A DNA stretch of 64,000 bases from CAVVWJ01 sp035695405 (lineage in GTDB: Bacteria; Gemmatimonadota; Gemmatimonadetes; Gemmatimonadales; GWC2-71-9): positions 1 to 64,000 of the forward strand of contig DASSED010000157.1 in the NCBI GenBank assembly GCA_035695405.1, read 5' to 3'. Position numbers and translations under genes: made by a program. Positions 16,388-25,384 of this stretch are shown piece after piece (the stretch's first letter is position 1; every line of letters starts with the position of its first letter). The notes beneath the pieces were generated by a model that did no database searches, had not been told where the DNA came from, and saw only the letters and a list, made by a program, of their open reading frames with translations.

Positions 16388-19300
16388 CAGTCGACCTCGG
16401 CCGGCGTCAGGGCGGCGTGGGGTGCACGGCTGCGCCGGCGGGAACGCTCCAGCAGTGCGTCGAAGATGACGTACACCGACGGCACCACGTAGAGAGTCAG
16501 GAGGGTTGAGAAGACCAGTCCGCCCACGATGGCGTAACCCAGTGGACGCCGGCTCAGCGACCCGGCGCCGAGGCCGAGTGCGATGGGTAGGGCGCCCATG
16601 ACCGTGGCCACCGAAGTCATCAGGATGGGACGGAGACGGATTCGCCCGGCCTCCTGGGCCGCCTCGATCGTGGTCATGCCGCGCTCTTTCAGCTGGTTGA
16701 TGTACTCCACCAGCAGAATCGAGTTCTTGGAGACCAGGCCTATGAGCAGGATCATACCGATCTGGCTGTACACGTTGAGCGTCGAGCCGGCCAGCTTCAG
16801 GGTAAAGAGCGCCCCCGTGACCGCGAGGGGCACGGCCAACAGCACGGTGAAGGGGTGCACCAACGATTCGAACTGGCTCGCCAGAACCATGAAGACGACG
16901 ATAAGCGCCAGGAGGAACGCGAAGTACAGGGCGGACCCGCTCTCTTCCAGCTCCCGGGATTCACCAGCGAGCGCCGTGCTGCTGCCCTTGGGCAGAACTT
17001 CCTTGGCAAGGCGGGTCAGTGAATCGAGCGCCTCACCCAAGGTAAAGCCGGGCGCGAGATTGGCGGTCAGGGTAGCGGACCGTACCCGGTCGAAGTGGTT
17101 CAGCTGGCGGGGACCGACGCCCTCCTGCACGCTGGCCAGCGCCTCCAGCTTCAACAGCTCGCCACCTCGTCCCCGGACGTAGAGGCCGGTCATGTCGCTG
17201 GGAGTGGCCCGGGCACGGGGATCGAGCTGCACGATCACATCGTATTGCTTGTTGGCCTTGGTGAAGGTGCTGGTCTTGCTGCCGCCCAGCAGGACCTGGA
17301 GCGTCGTCGCGACGTCGGCTACCGGAACCCCCAAATCTTCCGCCCGGTCTCGATCGAAGCTTACCGTGAGCTGCGGCTTGTTGACTCTGAGATCGCTATC
17401 GACATTGACCAGCCCCGGAATCTGCCGGGCTCGGGCCAGGAGCGTGTCGTTCCCCTTGGCCAGCAAGTCGAAGTCCGGGTGCTGAATCACGAAATTGACC
17501 GGGCTCCCCCAGCCGAAGGCGGGCGGGTTGTTGGCGAAGGCGAACACCCCGGGAATCGCGAAGTACTGCGGCTGAATCTCTCCGATGATGTCTTGGACCG
17601 AGCGGCCCCGGCCCCGCTTGGACCAGTCGTCCAGATTGGTGAAGATGATGCCCCGGCTGACCCCATCCCCGATGTTGACCACGCTGAAGTAACTCTCGAT
17701 TCCCTTGGTCTTGGCCTGGATGGCCTCGGCCTGGCGCTGATAGCCGTCGGTATAGGCTAGTGAGGATCCTTCGGGCGCGATGATGAACGAGAAGAACCAG
17801 CCCCGGTCCTCCGGCGGAACGAACTCGCGTTTGAGCGAGCGGAACACGACCACGGCGCCGAGCGTCACCAGGAAGGCGATACCCACCACCACGAGACGGT
17901 ATCGAAGCGCCAGTGCCAGGGTGCGGGCGTAGCCGGCGGCCAGGCGGTTGAACCCTTGCTCCAGCGCGCGATACAGGGTCCCGTGCCGCTGGGGAACCCG
18001 CAAGATCTTGGCGCAGAGCATCGGGGTGAGCGTCAAGGCCACGAAGCCGGAGATGATGACGGAGCCGGCCACGGCGATCCCGAACTCATTGAACAGACGG
18101 CCGGTCGAGCCCTTGAGAAAGGCCAAAGGCGTGAACACCGCCACCAACGAAATGGTGGTTGCGAGCACCGCGAAGGCGATCTCCCGGGTTCCGTTGGTTG
18201 CCGCTTCCTGGGGGGTCTCGTTCAGCTCCTCCTGATGTCGGTACGCGTTTTCCAGGACGATGATAGCGTCGTCCACCACGATGCCGATGGCGAGCGTCAG
18301 TGCCAGCAGAGTGAAGTTGTTGATCGAGAAACCCAAGAAGTACATGATGGCGAACGCCGCCACGATGGACGTCGGGATGGCGAGCCCCGGGATGATGGTC
18401 GCTCGGAGATTGCGCAGGAAGATGAAGATGATGATGACCACCAGGAGGGCGGCTATGCCCAGCGTCTCCTCTGCCTCCTGGATCGACCGCTTCACGAAGA
18501 TCGATTCATCGAAGGCGATGCTGATCTTCACTCCCGGCGGAAGCGAGGACTGGATCCGGGGAAGCTCGCTTCGGATGTGTTCGGCGACCGACAGAAGGTT
18601 GGCCTTGGACTGACGCACCACCCCGACTGCCACCGCCGGTGTTCCCTTGAACCGGAGCGCACTCCGTTCGTCTTCCGGGCCCAGCTCCACGTTGCCCAGA
18701 TCCTTCAGCTTCACCAACGTTCCGTTGGTATTGCTCACCACCAGATTGCTGAATTCCTCCGGGGTCTTGAGCTCACCCAGTGATCGAACCGTGAACTCCC
18801 GGCGTTGCGATTCAATCCGGCCGGCCGGCACTTCCACGTTGCGGGTACGGATCGCCTGCTGAACGTCCTGGACCGTGAGTCCGCGAGCGGAAAGCTCGGA
18901 GGGGGAGAGCCAGACCCGCATCGAGAAGCGCCGCTCGCCGAAGATGCGGGCCTGCCCTACACCTGGGAGGCTCTGCAGCCGGCTCTTGACCAGGCGGTCG
19001 CCGATGTCGGAGAGTTGGAGCAGGTCGTAGTTCTCACCCGACAGCGCCAGCCAGAAGAATGGCTCTGCGTCGGCATCCTGCTTGGCCACCACCGGCTCTT
19101 CCACGTCCTCGGGCAAGCGTTCCCGGATGCGCGATACCTTATCCCGGGTGTCCTGGGCCGCCGCCTCCACATCACGGTCCAGGTTGAATTCGAGGGTGAT
19201 GTTGCTCTGGCCTTCGGCGCTCGAGCTGGTCAGCGTGCGAAGCCCCTCGACAGTGCTCAGCTCCTCTTCCAGAATGTCGGTAACGGCGGATTCCACCACC

Positions 19301-19470
19301 TGGGGGTTGGCTCCCGGCAGCACGGTGGATACCGACACGATGGGAGGATCGACGTCGGGAAACTCCCGGACCGCAAGCTGGGTGTACCCGATGGCCCCGA
19401 ACAACACCAGCGCCAGGCTGATCATGCTGGCCAGCACCGGCCGGCGGATCGACAGATCGGAAATCTTCAT
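16387..19470 (-). CDS. RND-family multidrug efflux pump (HAE1/AcrB-type)
   Basis: 1027-residue proton-driven inner-membrane pump. N-terminus 'MKISDLSIRRPVLASMISLA' starts transmembrane helix 1, followed by the large periplasmic porter loops and eleven further helices. The proton-relay residues are present: the Asp pair in 'AIGIVVDDAIIVLEN' and Lys in 'GLVSKNSILLVEY'. 'FPDVDPPIVSVSTVLPGANP' is the conserved first porter strand region. The frame extends to 19542, but Met25 (19470) matches the family start. First gene of the operon, followed by channel and adaptor, an order opposite to the common adaptor-pump-channel. The exact substrate cannot be inferred. Confidence 0.95.
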   Translation of the reverse strand: MKISDLSIRRPVLASMISLALVLFGAIGYTQLAVREFPDVDPPIVSVSTVLPGANPQVVESAVTDILEEELSTVEGLRTLTSSSAEGQSNITLEFNLDRDVEAAAQDTRDKVSRIRERLPEDVEEPVVAKQDADAEPFFWLALSGENYDLLQLSDIGDRLVKSRLQSLPGVGQARIFGERRFSMRVWLSPSELSARGLTVQDVQQAIRTRNVEVPAGRIESQRREFTVRSLGELKTPEEFSNLVVSNTNGTLVKLKDLGNVELGPEDERSALRFKGTPAVAVGVVRQSKANLLSVAEHIRSELPRIQSSLPPGVKISIAFDESIFVKRSIQEAEETLGIAALLVVIIIFIFLRNLRATIIPGLAIPTSIVAAFAIMYFLGFSINNFTLLALTLAIGIVVDDAIIVLENAYRHQEELNETPQEAATNGTREIAFAVLATTISLVAVFTPLAFLKGSTGRLFNEFGIAVAGSVIISGFVALTLTPMLCAKILRVPQRHGTLYRALEQGFNRLAAGYARTLALALRYRLVVVGIAFLVTLGAVVVFRSLKREFVPPEDRGWFFSFIIAPEGSSLAYTDGYQRQAEAIQAKTKGIESYFSVVNIGDGVSRGIIFTNLDDWSKRGRGRSVQDIIGEIQPQYFAIPGVFAFANNPPAFGWGSPVNFVIQHPDFDLLAKGNDTLLARARQIPGLVNVDSDLRVNKPQLTVSFDRDRAEDLGVPVADVATTLQVLLGGSKTSTFTKANKQYDVIVQLDPRARATPSDMTGLYVRGRGGELLKLEALASVQEGVGPRQLNHFDRVRSATLTANLAPGFTLGEALDSLTRLAKEVLPKGSSTALAGESRELEESGSALYFAFLLALIVVFMVLASQFESLVHPFTVLLAVPLAVTGALFTLKLAGSTLNVYSQIGMILLIGLVSKNSILLVEYINQLKERGMTTIEAAQEAGRIRLRPILMTSVATVMGALPIALGLGAGSLSRRPLGYAIVGGLVFSTLLTLYVVPSVYVIFDALLERSRRRSRAPHAALTPAEVD

Positions 19471-19636
19471 AACGTGAATCCCGCGGGGAGTGGCAGAAAA
19501 AGCATCTGGGTGCCTGGCTGGTCGACGAGCGAACTTGCTCACTACGGGAGAACGAGCCCGAAGATTCAGCCCGAAACGTCATCGGAAGGCGGGGTCCGTT
19601 AAATTAGGCTCCCCCTTCCTCTCAACCTATTACACG

Positions 19637-19987
19637 ATGGCGCAGAAACCCTCTAGTCGCCAGCAGGCCCAGTTGGCGTATTTGCAGACGCTGCCGCCGA
19701 AGTTCCAGCGGATTCACAACATCGTCGAGCAAATGTCGGGTCTTCGAGCCGATGAAACGGCGGTGAAGAGCCTTGGCCGACTACTCGATGAGATCAAGGG
19801 CAACGGCTCGGCCCTGAGCCTCTCCGGCCTGGCGGAGACAGCAGGGATCATGGGAACGATGCTTCGGCGTGGCGGTGGAATGCAGCTGAAGGTCCGAGGA
19901 CTTCGCGAGCTGCTCGTGAGTCTCAAGACGAACTACGAAGGCGCCTTACGTTCGGCACTGACGGCCGAAGGCGAGCCCGAAGAGTAG
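19637..19987 (+). CDS. Hypothetical helical protein, 116 aa
   Basis: Soluble all-helical protein, not recognised. 'QQAQLAYLQTLPPKFQRIHN' and 'GLAETAGIMGTMLRRGGGMQ' are the most distinctive stretches; the latter is a Gly-rich turn between two helices. The frame opens at 19490 but ATG 19637 is the first start after an apparent untranslated leader and is favoured because upstream residues look random. It is divergent from the RND operon, 166 bases away, so it could share control with it; no DNA-binding motif is visible, so it is not an obvious regulator. Confidence 0.6.
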   Translation: MAQKPSSRQQAQLAYLQTLPPKFQRIHNIVEQMSGLRADETAVKSLGRLLDEIKGNGSALSLSGLAETAGIMGTMLRRGGGMQLKVRGLRELLVSLKTNYEGALRSALTAEGEPEE

Positions 19988-19988
19988 G

Positions 19989-20156
19989 CTACACTGAGCG
20001 CCGGCCGCGTCTCGCCAAAAACCGATCGATCAGGGGGCCGCACATCAGGATGATCATGGCGGTTATCAAAACCCCGATGAGCGCCGACACGAATGTGAGA
20101 GCGCCCAGAATAAGACCGGCTCCAAGGGAGGCAAATAAAATCACGAGCCACGACAT
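19989..20156 (-). CDS. Small two-helix membrane protein
   Basis: 55 residues beginning MSWLVILFASLGAGLILGAL, with two hydrophobic segments (about 3-22 and 24-40) and a basic C-terminal tail ending RFLARRGRRSV. This is the layout of a small inner-membrane protein with its tail in the cytoplasm. Two ATGs are possible: 20162 has no spacing from GGAG, while 20156 has GGAG six bases upstream and is preferred. Convergent with the preceding helical-protein gene, one base apart. Function unknown. Confidence 0.45.
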   Translation of the reverse strand: MSWLVILFASLGAGLILGALTFVSALIGVLITAMIILMCGPLIDRFLARRGRRSV

Positions 20157-20263
20157 CAGCATCTCCGGTGAAGAGCGGTTCGCGTGCGAGTAGGTTACCC
20201 AGGAGCGGCACAGGTGGCAACCGGGGCCAGACGAATTCAACGGCAAGGGATTGGTGGCATGCC

Positions 20264-20291
20264 TTGACGGTCGCCCATGGCCTCCTACATT
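20264..20291 (+). promoter_or_regulatory. Possible promoter of the porin gene
   Basis: TTGACG (20264-20269) and TACATT (20286-20291) are separated by 16 bases. A transcript would start near 20298 and have a leader of about 170 bases before the porin ATG. Consensus match only. Confidence 0.3.
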
Positions 20292-20394
20292 AGCGGACAT
20301 GCCCCTTCCCTCGCTGAATAATTGGAACCGCCTCGCGGCGTGCGATGGCTTTACATAGGCCGGCCGGATGTGTGCGTTTGGTTTTGAGCTCGAC

Positions 20395-20424
20395 CGGCCC
20401 GCTGGCAGTATGGATGGCGGGCCG
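20395..20424 (+). promoter_or_regulatory. Hairpin in porin leader
   Basis: CGGCCCGC (20395-20402) and GCGGGCCG (20417-20424) form a perfect 8-bp stem with a 14-base loop, followed by TTTG. It could slow or end transcription about 45 bases before the porin start codon, or affect translation. Confidence 0.3.
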
Positions 20425-20466
20425 TTTGCATCATGCGCGACACCTACCCTCTGCCCGGGAGACATC

Positions 20467-21339
20467 ATGCAGCGAGCACATGTTCTGAGAGCCGCTATTC
20501 TGGTCGCCGGCATCGCTGTCGGTACAGCCCGCGCGGACGCGCAGACAACCGTGGGCGCTGATCTGAGTCTGTTCAGCTCCTACGTGTGGCGGGGATTGAG
20601 CCTGACCAACAAGCCGGTGGCTCAGCCGGATCTTTATGTGACTTTTCCGCTGGGAAACGCCTCATTTACGGCCGGTGGCTGGTCCAGCATCGATCTCGGC
20701 AGATACGACGATGTCAGTAACGATATCAGCGAGAGCGGTGGATCTTCCGGCTTCAACTTTGCAGAGTTCGACTGGTGGGGTGAGGTCAGCTATCCGGTCG
20801 GCAAGGCAACTCTCACCGCGGGGGCCACCGGATACATCTACCCTAACGATGCCGACGCCCCGGGCATCGGTACCCTGACCAAGGACAACAACACGGTCGA
20901 GGTCTATGCCAAGGCAGCGCTCGACAACATTCTGAGCCCCAAGATTTCGCTGTATTATGACGTGGACAAGATCAAGGGTGCCTACATCGAGGGTGGAGTG
21001 ACCTACTCGATTGCTGCCAGCGAGAAGGTGGCGGTCAACCTCGGCGCGCTCGCTGGCTTCAACGCGGGACAGGGAGTCCCCGACGATCCGAACTCCGATG
21101 AATCGTTCAACTTTTCGGACAACGGCTTCACCCATCTGGACCTGTCGGCCGGTGTACCGCTGACGGCGGGGACGGTGTCTATCACGCCGGTCCTCCACCT
21201 GGTCGTGGGAGGAGATGACTTTGTGAAGGTCACCTCACCCACCGAAACGCACGATGTGAAGCTCTGGGGAGGCGTCTCACTGGCCTGGTCACGGGAGTTG
21301 GGTGCGGCCCCGGAAGCGACCGACGAAGCCAAGCCGTAG
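20467..21339 (+). CDS. TorF-family putative porin
   Basis: 290-residue outer-membrane beta-barrel protein. The signal peptide spans about residues 1-24, with ADAQ near the cleavage point. The N-terminal mature strand 'SLFSSYVWRGLSLTNKPVAQ' is the family hallmark, and the rest alternates polar and aromatic residues as expected of barrel strands, ending near 'LWGGVSLAWSREL'. The very last residues are a charged tail after the last strand rather than a terminal Phe, which is a little unusual. ATG 20467 has GGGAG at a good distance; the in-frame ATG at 20368 would add a non-signal stretch. Likely allows diffusion of small solutes; substrate unknown. A terminator hairpin follows. Confidence 0.82.
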   Translation: MQRAHVLRAAILVAGIAVGTARADAQTTVGADLSLFSSYVWRGLSLTNKPVAQPDLYVTFPLGNASFTAGGWSSIDLGRYDDVSNDISESGGSSGFNFAEFDWWGEVSYPVGKATLTAGATGYIYPNDADAPGIGTLTKDNNTVEVYAKAALDNILSPKISLYYDVDKIKGAYIEGGVTYSIAASEKVAVNLGALAGFNAGQGVPDDPNSDESFNFSDNGFTHLDLSAGVPLTAGTVSITPVLHLVVGGDDFVKVTSPTETHDVKLWGGVSLAWSRELGAAPEATDEAKP

Positions 21340-21369
21340 ATTAGAAGCTGAGGGGAAAACGAAACTACA

Positions 21370-21391
21370 CGGGGCGAGTGGACTCGCCCCG
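21370..21391. terminator. Bidirectional terminator between porin and patA
   Basis: CGGGGCGAGT (21370-21379) and ACTCGCCCCG (21382-21391) pair perfectly around a two-base centre, followed on the plus strand by TCTGTTTA. It lies between two convergent genes and can serve both. Confidence 0.6.
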
Positions 21392-21396
21392 TCTGT

Positions 21397-22749
21397 TTAT
21401 AATGCCCGCCCTACTTCGCGGAAGGTGTCCTCCAACCGGTTCAGCATCTCCTGGAGTAGCTCGATGGGAATGCCCAGCGCCGGCTCGATTCGGATGACCT
21501 GCGCCTTCGAATACGTCCCTGCCACCAGCACCCCACGTTTGAACAGCCCCGAGGCCACCTGCCAGCCGACCTCTTGCACTGGAAACTCCATGCCGATCAG
21601 CAGCCCTTTTCCATGAGCTTCTTGCAAGACCTGGGGATATTTCTGTTGCAGACACTCCAGCTCGCGGAGCAGAAACTCCCCTTTCCTGGCCGCCTGACCC
21701 GGCAGATCCTCTTCCAGCGTCACCTGGATCGCCGCCAGCCCGGCGGCGCACGCCAGGGGATTGCCCCCGAATGTGGTGGAGTGGATGATCGGATTGGGGA
21801 TCATGACCTCCCAAATCCGCGCAGTCGAGATGAAGGCGGAAAGCGGCATCACCCCGCCTCCGATGGATTTCCCCACGCACATGATGTCGGGCACGACGTT
21901 CCAGTGGTCCACACCCCACATTTTTCCCGTACGCCCCATGCCGGTCTGGATTTCATCGGCAATCAGCAGCGCTCCATACTGGGTGCAGAGGGCGCGCGCT
22001 CTCGGCAGGTAATCATCGGGAGGAACTACACCTCCTGCCTCACCCTGCACCGGCTCCAGCACCACGCCGGCGATCTGAATACCCACCGCTTCACAGCGGC
22101 GGAACTCGGTCTCCAGTGCATCCGCATCGCCATAGGGAACGAATCGCACGTCTTGGAGTCCCGATTGAAACGGCTCACGAAACGATGCCTTCCCCATCAA
22201 GGAGAGAGAGCCCAAGGTCTTGCCGTGGAATCCGCCGATGGTGGAAATGAAGGTGCTTCGCCGGGTGTACAGCCGGGTAAGCTTGATCGCTCCTTCGATT
22301 GCATCGGTGCCGTTATTGATGAAGAAGGAGTTCTGGAGGTCTCCCGGGGTCACTTCGGCCAGGACCCGGGCCAAAGCCGCGCGCCAGGGCTCGAGCAGCT
22401 CCTGGCTGTTGAGTGCCATGCGTTGGATCTGGTCGGTGACCGCCTTGATCACTTTGGGATGATTGACTCCGGCGCTGAAGATGCCGTAGCCGCCGAGACA
22501 ATCGATGTACTCCCGTCCCAGAAGATCGTGGAGGGTGGAGCCTTGGCCGGACCACTCCAAGGCGGCGAACTGGCCTGCCTCGGTGACCGACTTACGGTAG
22601 GTGATGAATCCGCGGTTGTAGTACTTCTCGTAACTGTCGACTGTTTCCGCGATGAAGCTCTGTTTCTCCTCCGTCGACATGTCGCGCCCGGCGATGAGAT
22701 CGAGATATCGCCGGGTGTGCTGCACCACCTGGTCGTCCGGTAGCCGCAA
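21397..22749 (-). CDS. patA: Putrescine aminotransferase (PatA-like, class III)
   Basis: 450-residue PLP-dependent aminotransferase that moves the amino group of putrescine to 2-oxoglutarate, giving 4-aminobutanal. It matches my memory of E. coli PatA along its length: 'IDCLGGYGIFSAGVNHPKV', 'LNSQELLEPWRAALA', 'FFINNGTDAIEGAIKLTRLY', 'FHGKTLGSLS', 'ADEIQTGMGRTGKMW'. The PLP lysine is in 'CVGKSIGGGVMP', and 'TTFGGNPLACAAGLAA' is the class III substrate loop. It starts at TTG 22749 with AGGAG ten bases upstream; an alternative is Met24 at 22680. Last gene of the leftward polyamine operon. An acetylornithine-type activity cannot be fully excluded, but the context supports putrescine. Confidence 0.85.
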   Translation of the reverse strand: MRLPDDQVVQHTRRYLDLIAGRDMSTEEKQSFIAETVDSYEKYYNRGFITYRKSVTEAGQFAALEWSGQGSTLHDLLGREYIDCLGGYGIFSAGVNHPKVIKAVTDQIQRMALNSQELLEPWRAALARVLAEVTPGDLQNSFFINNGTDAIEGAIKLTRLYTRRSTFISTIGGFHGKTLGSLSLMGKASFREPFQSGLQDVRFVPYGDADALETEFRRCEAVGIQIAGVVLEPVQGEAGGVVPPDDYLPRARALCTQYGALLIADEIQTGMGRTGKMWGVDHWNVVPDIMCVGKSIGGGVMPLSAFISTARIWEVMIPNPIIHSTTFGGNPLACAAGLAAIQVTLEEDLPGQAARKGEFLLRELECLQQKYPQVLQEAHGKGLLIGMEFPVQEVGWQVASGLFKRGVLVAGTYSKAQVIRIEPALGIPIELLQEMLNRLEDTFREVGRAL

Positions 22750-22817
22750 TTAATCGGCGCTCCTTTGGTATATGTCGGGAAGGACGGAAGGGCAGTCCCG
22801 TCCCTCCCGTCTTTTCC

Positions 22818-23972
22818 TTACGCTGATTTTATCTCAGTCCAGATCTGATCCCATGTGGCCGTGTCTTTTCCGAGGTCCACCTGGTACTCCAGCCGCTTGA
22901 GCTCTTCTTCGGTCGGGTAGGGCACCGGGTTCTTCATGACCTTGGCCGCTGCCGCGTTGGGGGTGCCGTATCCAGTCGCCTCAGACAACGCCGATCCGAC
23001 CTCGGGACGCAGGATGTAATTCATCCATTCATGGGCCGCCCGCTTGTTGGGAGCGCTCTTGGGAATGCACATCGAGTCACCCCAGATGGTGCACCCTTCC
23101 TTGGGAACGACATAACCCAGATTGGGCTGTTCCGCCTTGGCCTGGGTGGTGTCGCCGTTCCACAGCTGGGCGATCCAGACGTCACCCGAGATCAGCTGCG
23201 CCTTGACCGGCGCGGAGATATACGCTTTCAGCTGCCGCTTCGCGGCGATCGAATCGGCCTTGGCCTGCGCCAGCTCGGCCGGATTGATCGAGTTGAGCGA
23301 GTGCCCCCGGTAGCGCAGGAACGCGCCGATGACCTCACGCCCGTCGTCCATCATGGTCATCTTCTTGCCATACTGCTTGTCGTGAAACACCGCCCAGCTG
23401 TCCAGCGGAGTCTTGATCTTGTCGGTCCGATACGCGAACCCGGTGGTCCCCCATTGCCAGGGCACGGTGTGCTTGTTGCCCGGATCGGAAGCAAGGTTCT
23501 GGAAGATGGGCGACACGTTGTTGAAGTTGGGGATGTACTTCTTGTTGATCGGCGTGATGAGATCGGTGTTGACCATCACCGGTATGATGTAGCCGCTCGG
23601 CACGACGATGTCGTAGCCGCTGGCTCCGGCCTGGAGCTTCGCCACCATCTCTTCATTGCTCTCGTAGGTGTCGTACGTGACCTTGACTCCGAACTCTTTC
23701 TGGAAGTTCGGTACCGTGTCGTCGGCGATGTAGTCCGACCAATTGTAGATGTGAAGCTCCTTCTCGATCGGCCCAAGGTCGGCCATGGTCGTCGCAGCGG
23801 TGTCGCGGGGCGCGGCAGAAGTCTTCTCCTTCCCTTGACAGGCCTGGAGCAACAGGCCGACAGAGCTCAGGCTCACACCAAGGGCCACCGCCCGCACCAC
23901 GAACTCGCGCCGCGGGATCGCGCCTCGCTCGAGCTGCTCCACCAGACGCTCGACTTCCTTACGCTTGCTCAC
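22818..23972 (-). CDS. potD: Spermidine/putrescine-binding protein, Tat-type lipoprotein
   Basis: 384-residue periplasmic polyamine-binding component of an ABC importer. The N-terminus has a twin-arginine signal, 'IPRREFVVRAVALG' (about 19-32), followed by a lipobox LLQAC near residue 44, so it is likely exported folded and then lipid-anchored. The binding-protein body reads 'LHIYNWSDYIADDTVPNFQ', 'GYDIVVPSGYIIP' and 'WGTTGFAYRTDKI', typical of PotD/PotF. 'YNWSDYI' is the strand that lines the polyamine pocket. GTG 23972 has AGGAGG upstream. In the operon it sits after the oxidase gene rather than next to the permeases. Confidence 0.9.
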   Translation of the reverse strand: MSKRKEVERLVEQLERGAIPRREFVVRAVALGVSLSSVGLLLQACQGKEKTSAAPRDTAATTMADLGPIEKELHIYNWSDYIADDTVPNFQKEFGVKVTYDTYESNEEMVAKLQAGASGYDIVVPSGYIIPVMVNTDLITPINKKYIPNFNNVSPIFQNLASDPGNKHTVPWQWGTTGFAYRTDKIKTPLDSWAVFHDKQYGKKMTMMDDGREVIGAFLRYRGHSLNSINPAELAQAKADSIAAKRQLKAYISAPVKAQLISGDVWIAQLWNGDTTQAKAEQPNLGYVVPKEGCTIWGDSMCIPKSAPNKRAAHEWMNYILRPEVGSALSEATGYGTPNAAAAKVMKNPVPYPTEEELKRLEYQVDLGKDTATWDQIWTEIKSA

Positions 23973-24005
23973 GAGGTTCCTCCTGAGGTTGAGACCTGAT
24001 GATGA

Positions 24006-25268
24006 TCAGCTGATCCGGTCCTTCATCCGGTAGTACCCTCCCACCAACGGCAGGAACCAGGGGACCCCGGTGTACAACGGTATGGCCCGAAACCGGCTCG
24101 TACCCAGATCCGGGATCTCGCCGGTGCCCGCCAACACTTCCCCCATTCGCCCACCGATATAGGTGGCCAGAGCCACTCCGTGGCCGCAGTATCCTATGGC
24201 GTAGTAAATGCCATCCATGCGGCCGGCGTGGGGAAGATGATCTATCGGATAGGCCACCTTTCCGGACCAGGCGTACTCCACGGTGGCCGGAGCAAGCTCG
24301 GGAAAGACCTCGCGCATCCCCCGGCCGAGAATCTCGGCGCTGCGTCGGGTACTGGCAGGCGTGAACGAGGCCCGACCTCCAAAGACCATACGCCCATCCG
24401 GGGAAAGTCGGAAGTAGTAGAGCAGGTTCTTGGTGTCGCTGAAAACCCTACCTCGGGGGATGAGGCGATGAGCCAGCTCCTCATCCAGTGGATTGGTGGC
24501 GATCTGATAGCTGCCGATGGGGATCACCCGCCGGCGCAGTCGCCCCAGGGCGGCGGGGGTGTACCCATTGGTGGCGGCAAGAACCTCGCGGGAACGCAGC
24601 GTGCCCTGTGCGGTCCTCACCTCGAACCCGCCGCTCACCCGGCGTATCCGCGTCACCTCGGCTCCCTCGATCAACCTCGCGCCGGCTCGTTCCGCGGCCT
24701 GGGCCAAACCGGCCACGTATTTCGCTGGTTGGAGGGAGCAAGCCCCCGGGTCGACGAGCCCACCGTGGTAGCGCTGAGAGCCGATTTCACGCTGGAGCTC
24801 GGCTCCAGACAACAGTTCGGTCTCGTAGCCCAGCTGCTCCCGAAGAAATCGTCCACTCACCTCCAACGCTTTGAGGTGGGACGGCTTGGCGGCGAGGGTC
24901 ACGGCGCCGCTCTGGCGGAAGTCGCAGGCGATCGCTTCCTCCGAGATGATGGTCGCCAGGTTCCGCATGGCTTCGAGCGAGAGCCGAAACATGCGCGCGG
25001 CCCGGTCGGCACCCAGCCGGGCCGCCAGCTCTTCCATCTCGGGCTTGAACCCCGGCAGCACGAAGCCCCCGTTACGGCTACTCGCGCCCCATCCGATGCC
25101 ATGGCGCTCCAACACCGTCACGTCGACGCCCCGCCGAGCCAGGGCGCGGGCGGCCGAGAGGCCGGTATACCCTCCGCCGACGATGGCGATATCGGTACGG
25201 CCCGGAAGCGAGGAAATGGGGAAGCCGGGAAGCGGGGAGGTCTCAGTCCATAAACACCGCTCGATCAT
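24006..25268 (-). CDS. puuB: FAD-dependent amine oxidase (gamma-glutamylputrescine oxidase-like)
   Basis: 420-residue flavoprotein of the DAO/OrdL class. The N-terminal dinucleotide-binding motif is 'DIAIVGGGYTGLSAARALAR' (about 26-45), followed by 'ERHGIGWGASSRNGGFVLPG', whose Ser-Arg-Asn-Gly-Gly is typical of PuuB-type oxidases, and a C-terminal FAD contact 'YAIGYCGHGVALATYIGG'. In E. coli PuuB oxidises gamma-glutamylputrescine; whether this enzyme acts on that, on putrescine or on another amine is inferred only from its location between potC and potD. No puuA-like glutamylputrescine synthetase is in the window, which argues for caution. ATG has GGAG upstream. The first 20 residues are encoded by a purine-rich repeat-like stretch. 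Confidence 0.82.
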   Translation of the reverse strand: MIERCLWTETSPLPGFPISSLPGRTDIAIVGGGYTGLSAARALARRGVDVTVLERHGIGWGASSRNGGFVLPGFKPEMEELAARLGADRAARMFRLSLEAMRNLATIISEEAIACDFRQSGAVTLAAKPSHLKALEVSGRFLREQLGYETELLSGAELQREIGSQRYHGGLVDPGACSLQPAKYVAGLAQAAERAGARLIEGAEVTRIRRVSGGFEVRTAQGTLRSREVLAATNGYTPAALGRLRRRVIPIGSYQIATNPLDEELAHRLIPRGRVFSDTKNLLYYFRLSPDGRMVFGGRASFTPASTRRSAEILGRGMREVFPELAPATVEYAWSGKVAYPIDHLPHAGRMDGIYYAIGYCGHGVALATYIGGRMGEVLAGTGEIPDLGTSRFRAIPLYTGVPWFLPLVGGYYRMKDRIS

Positions 25269-25378
25269 AAGCGCTCCGTCAGATCCATGCTCTTCTCGTC
25301 AGGCTTCCCTCCATCCCCGGCTTTCATCCTTCCCCGCTTCCGAGCTTCCCCGCTTCCTGGCCTCCATCCTTCTCGCTG
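25203..25378. repeat. Purine-rich GGAAGCGGGGA word cluster
   Basis: On the minus strand the words GGAAGCGGGGA/GGAAGC recur at about 25203-25240 (inside the 5' end of the puuB-like gene) and at 25313-25378 (the spacer between it and potC). A similar stretch occurs inside gabT at 28914-28953. The direct repeats are short and imperfect. Confidence 0.4.
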
Positions 25379-25384
25379 CCCTAC

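Larger units (their letters stand above)
20157..20466. other. Intergenic region before the porin
   Basis: About 310 bases without a supported gene, between the divergent small membrane protein and the porin. It holds a plausible promoter at 20264-20291 and an 8-bp perfect hairpin at 20395-20424 in what would be the porin leader. Confidence 0.45.

Noticed and set aside
18805..22743. Long open frames on the plus strand opposite the RND pump (18805-19602) and patA (21574-22743)
   Set aside because: They are antisense shadows of well-supported genes, with Arg/His/Gly-rich translations and no family motifs.
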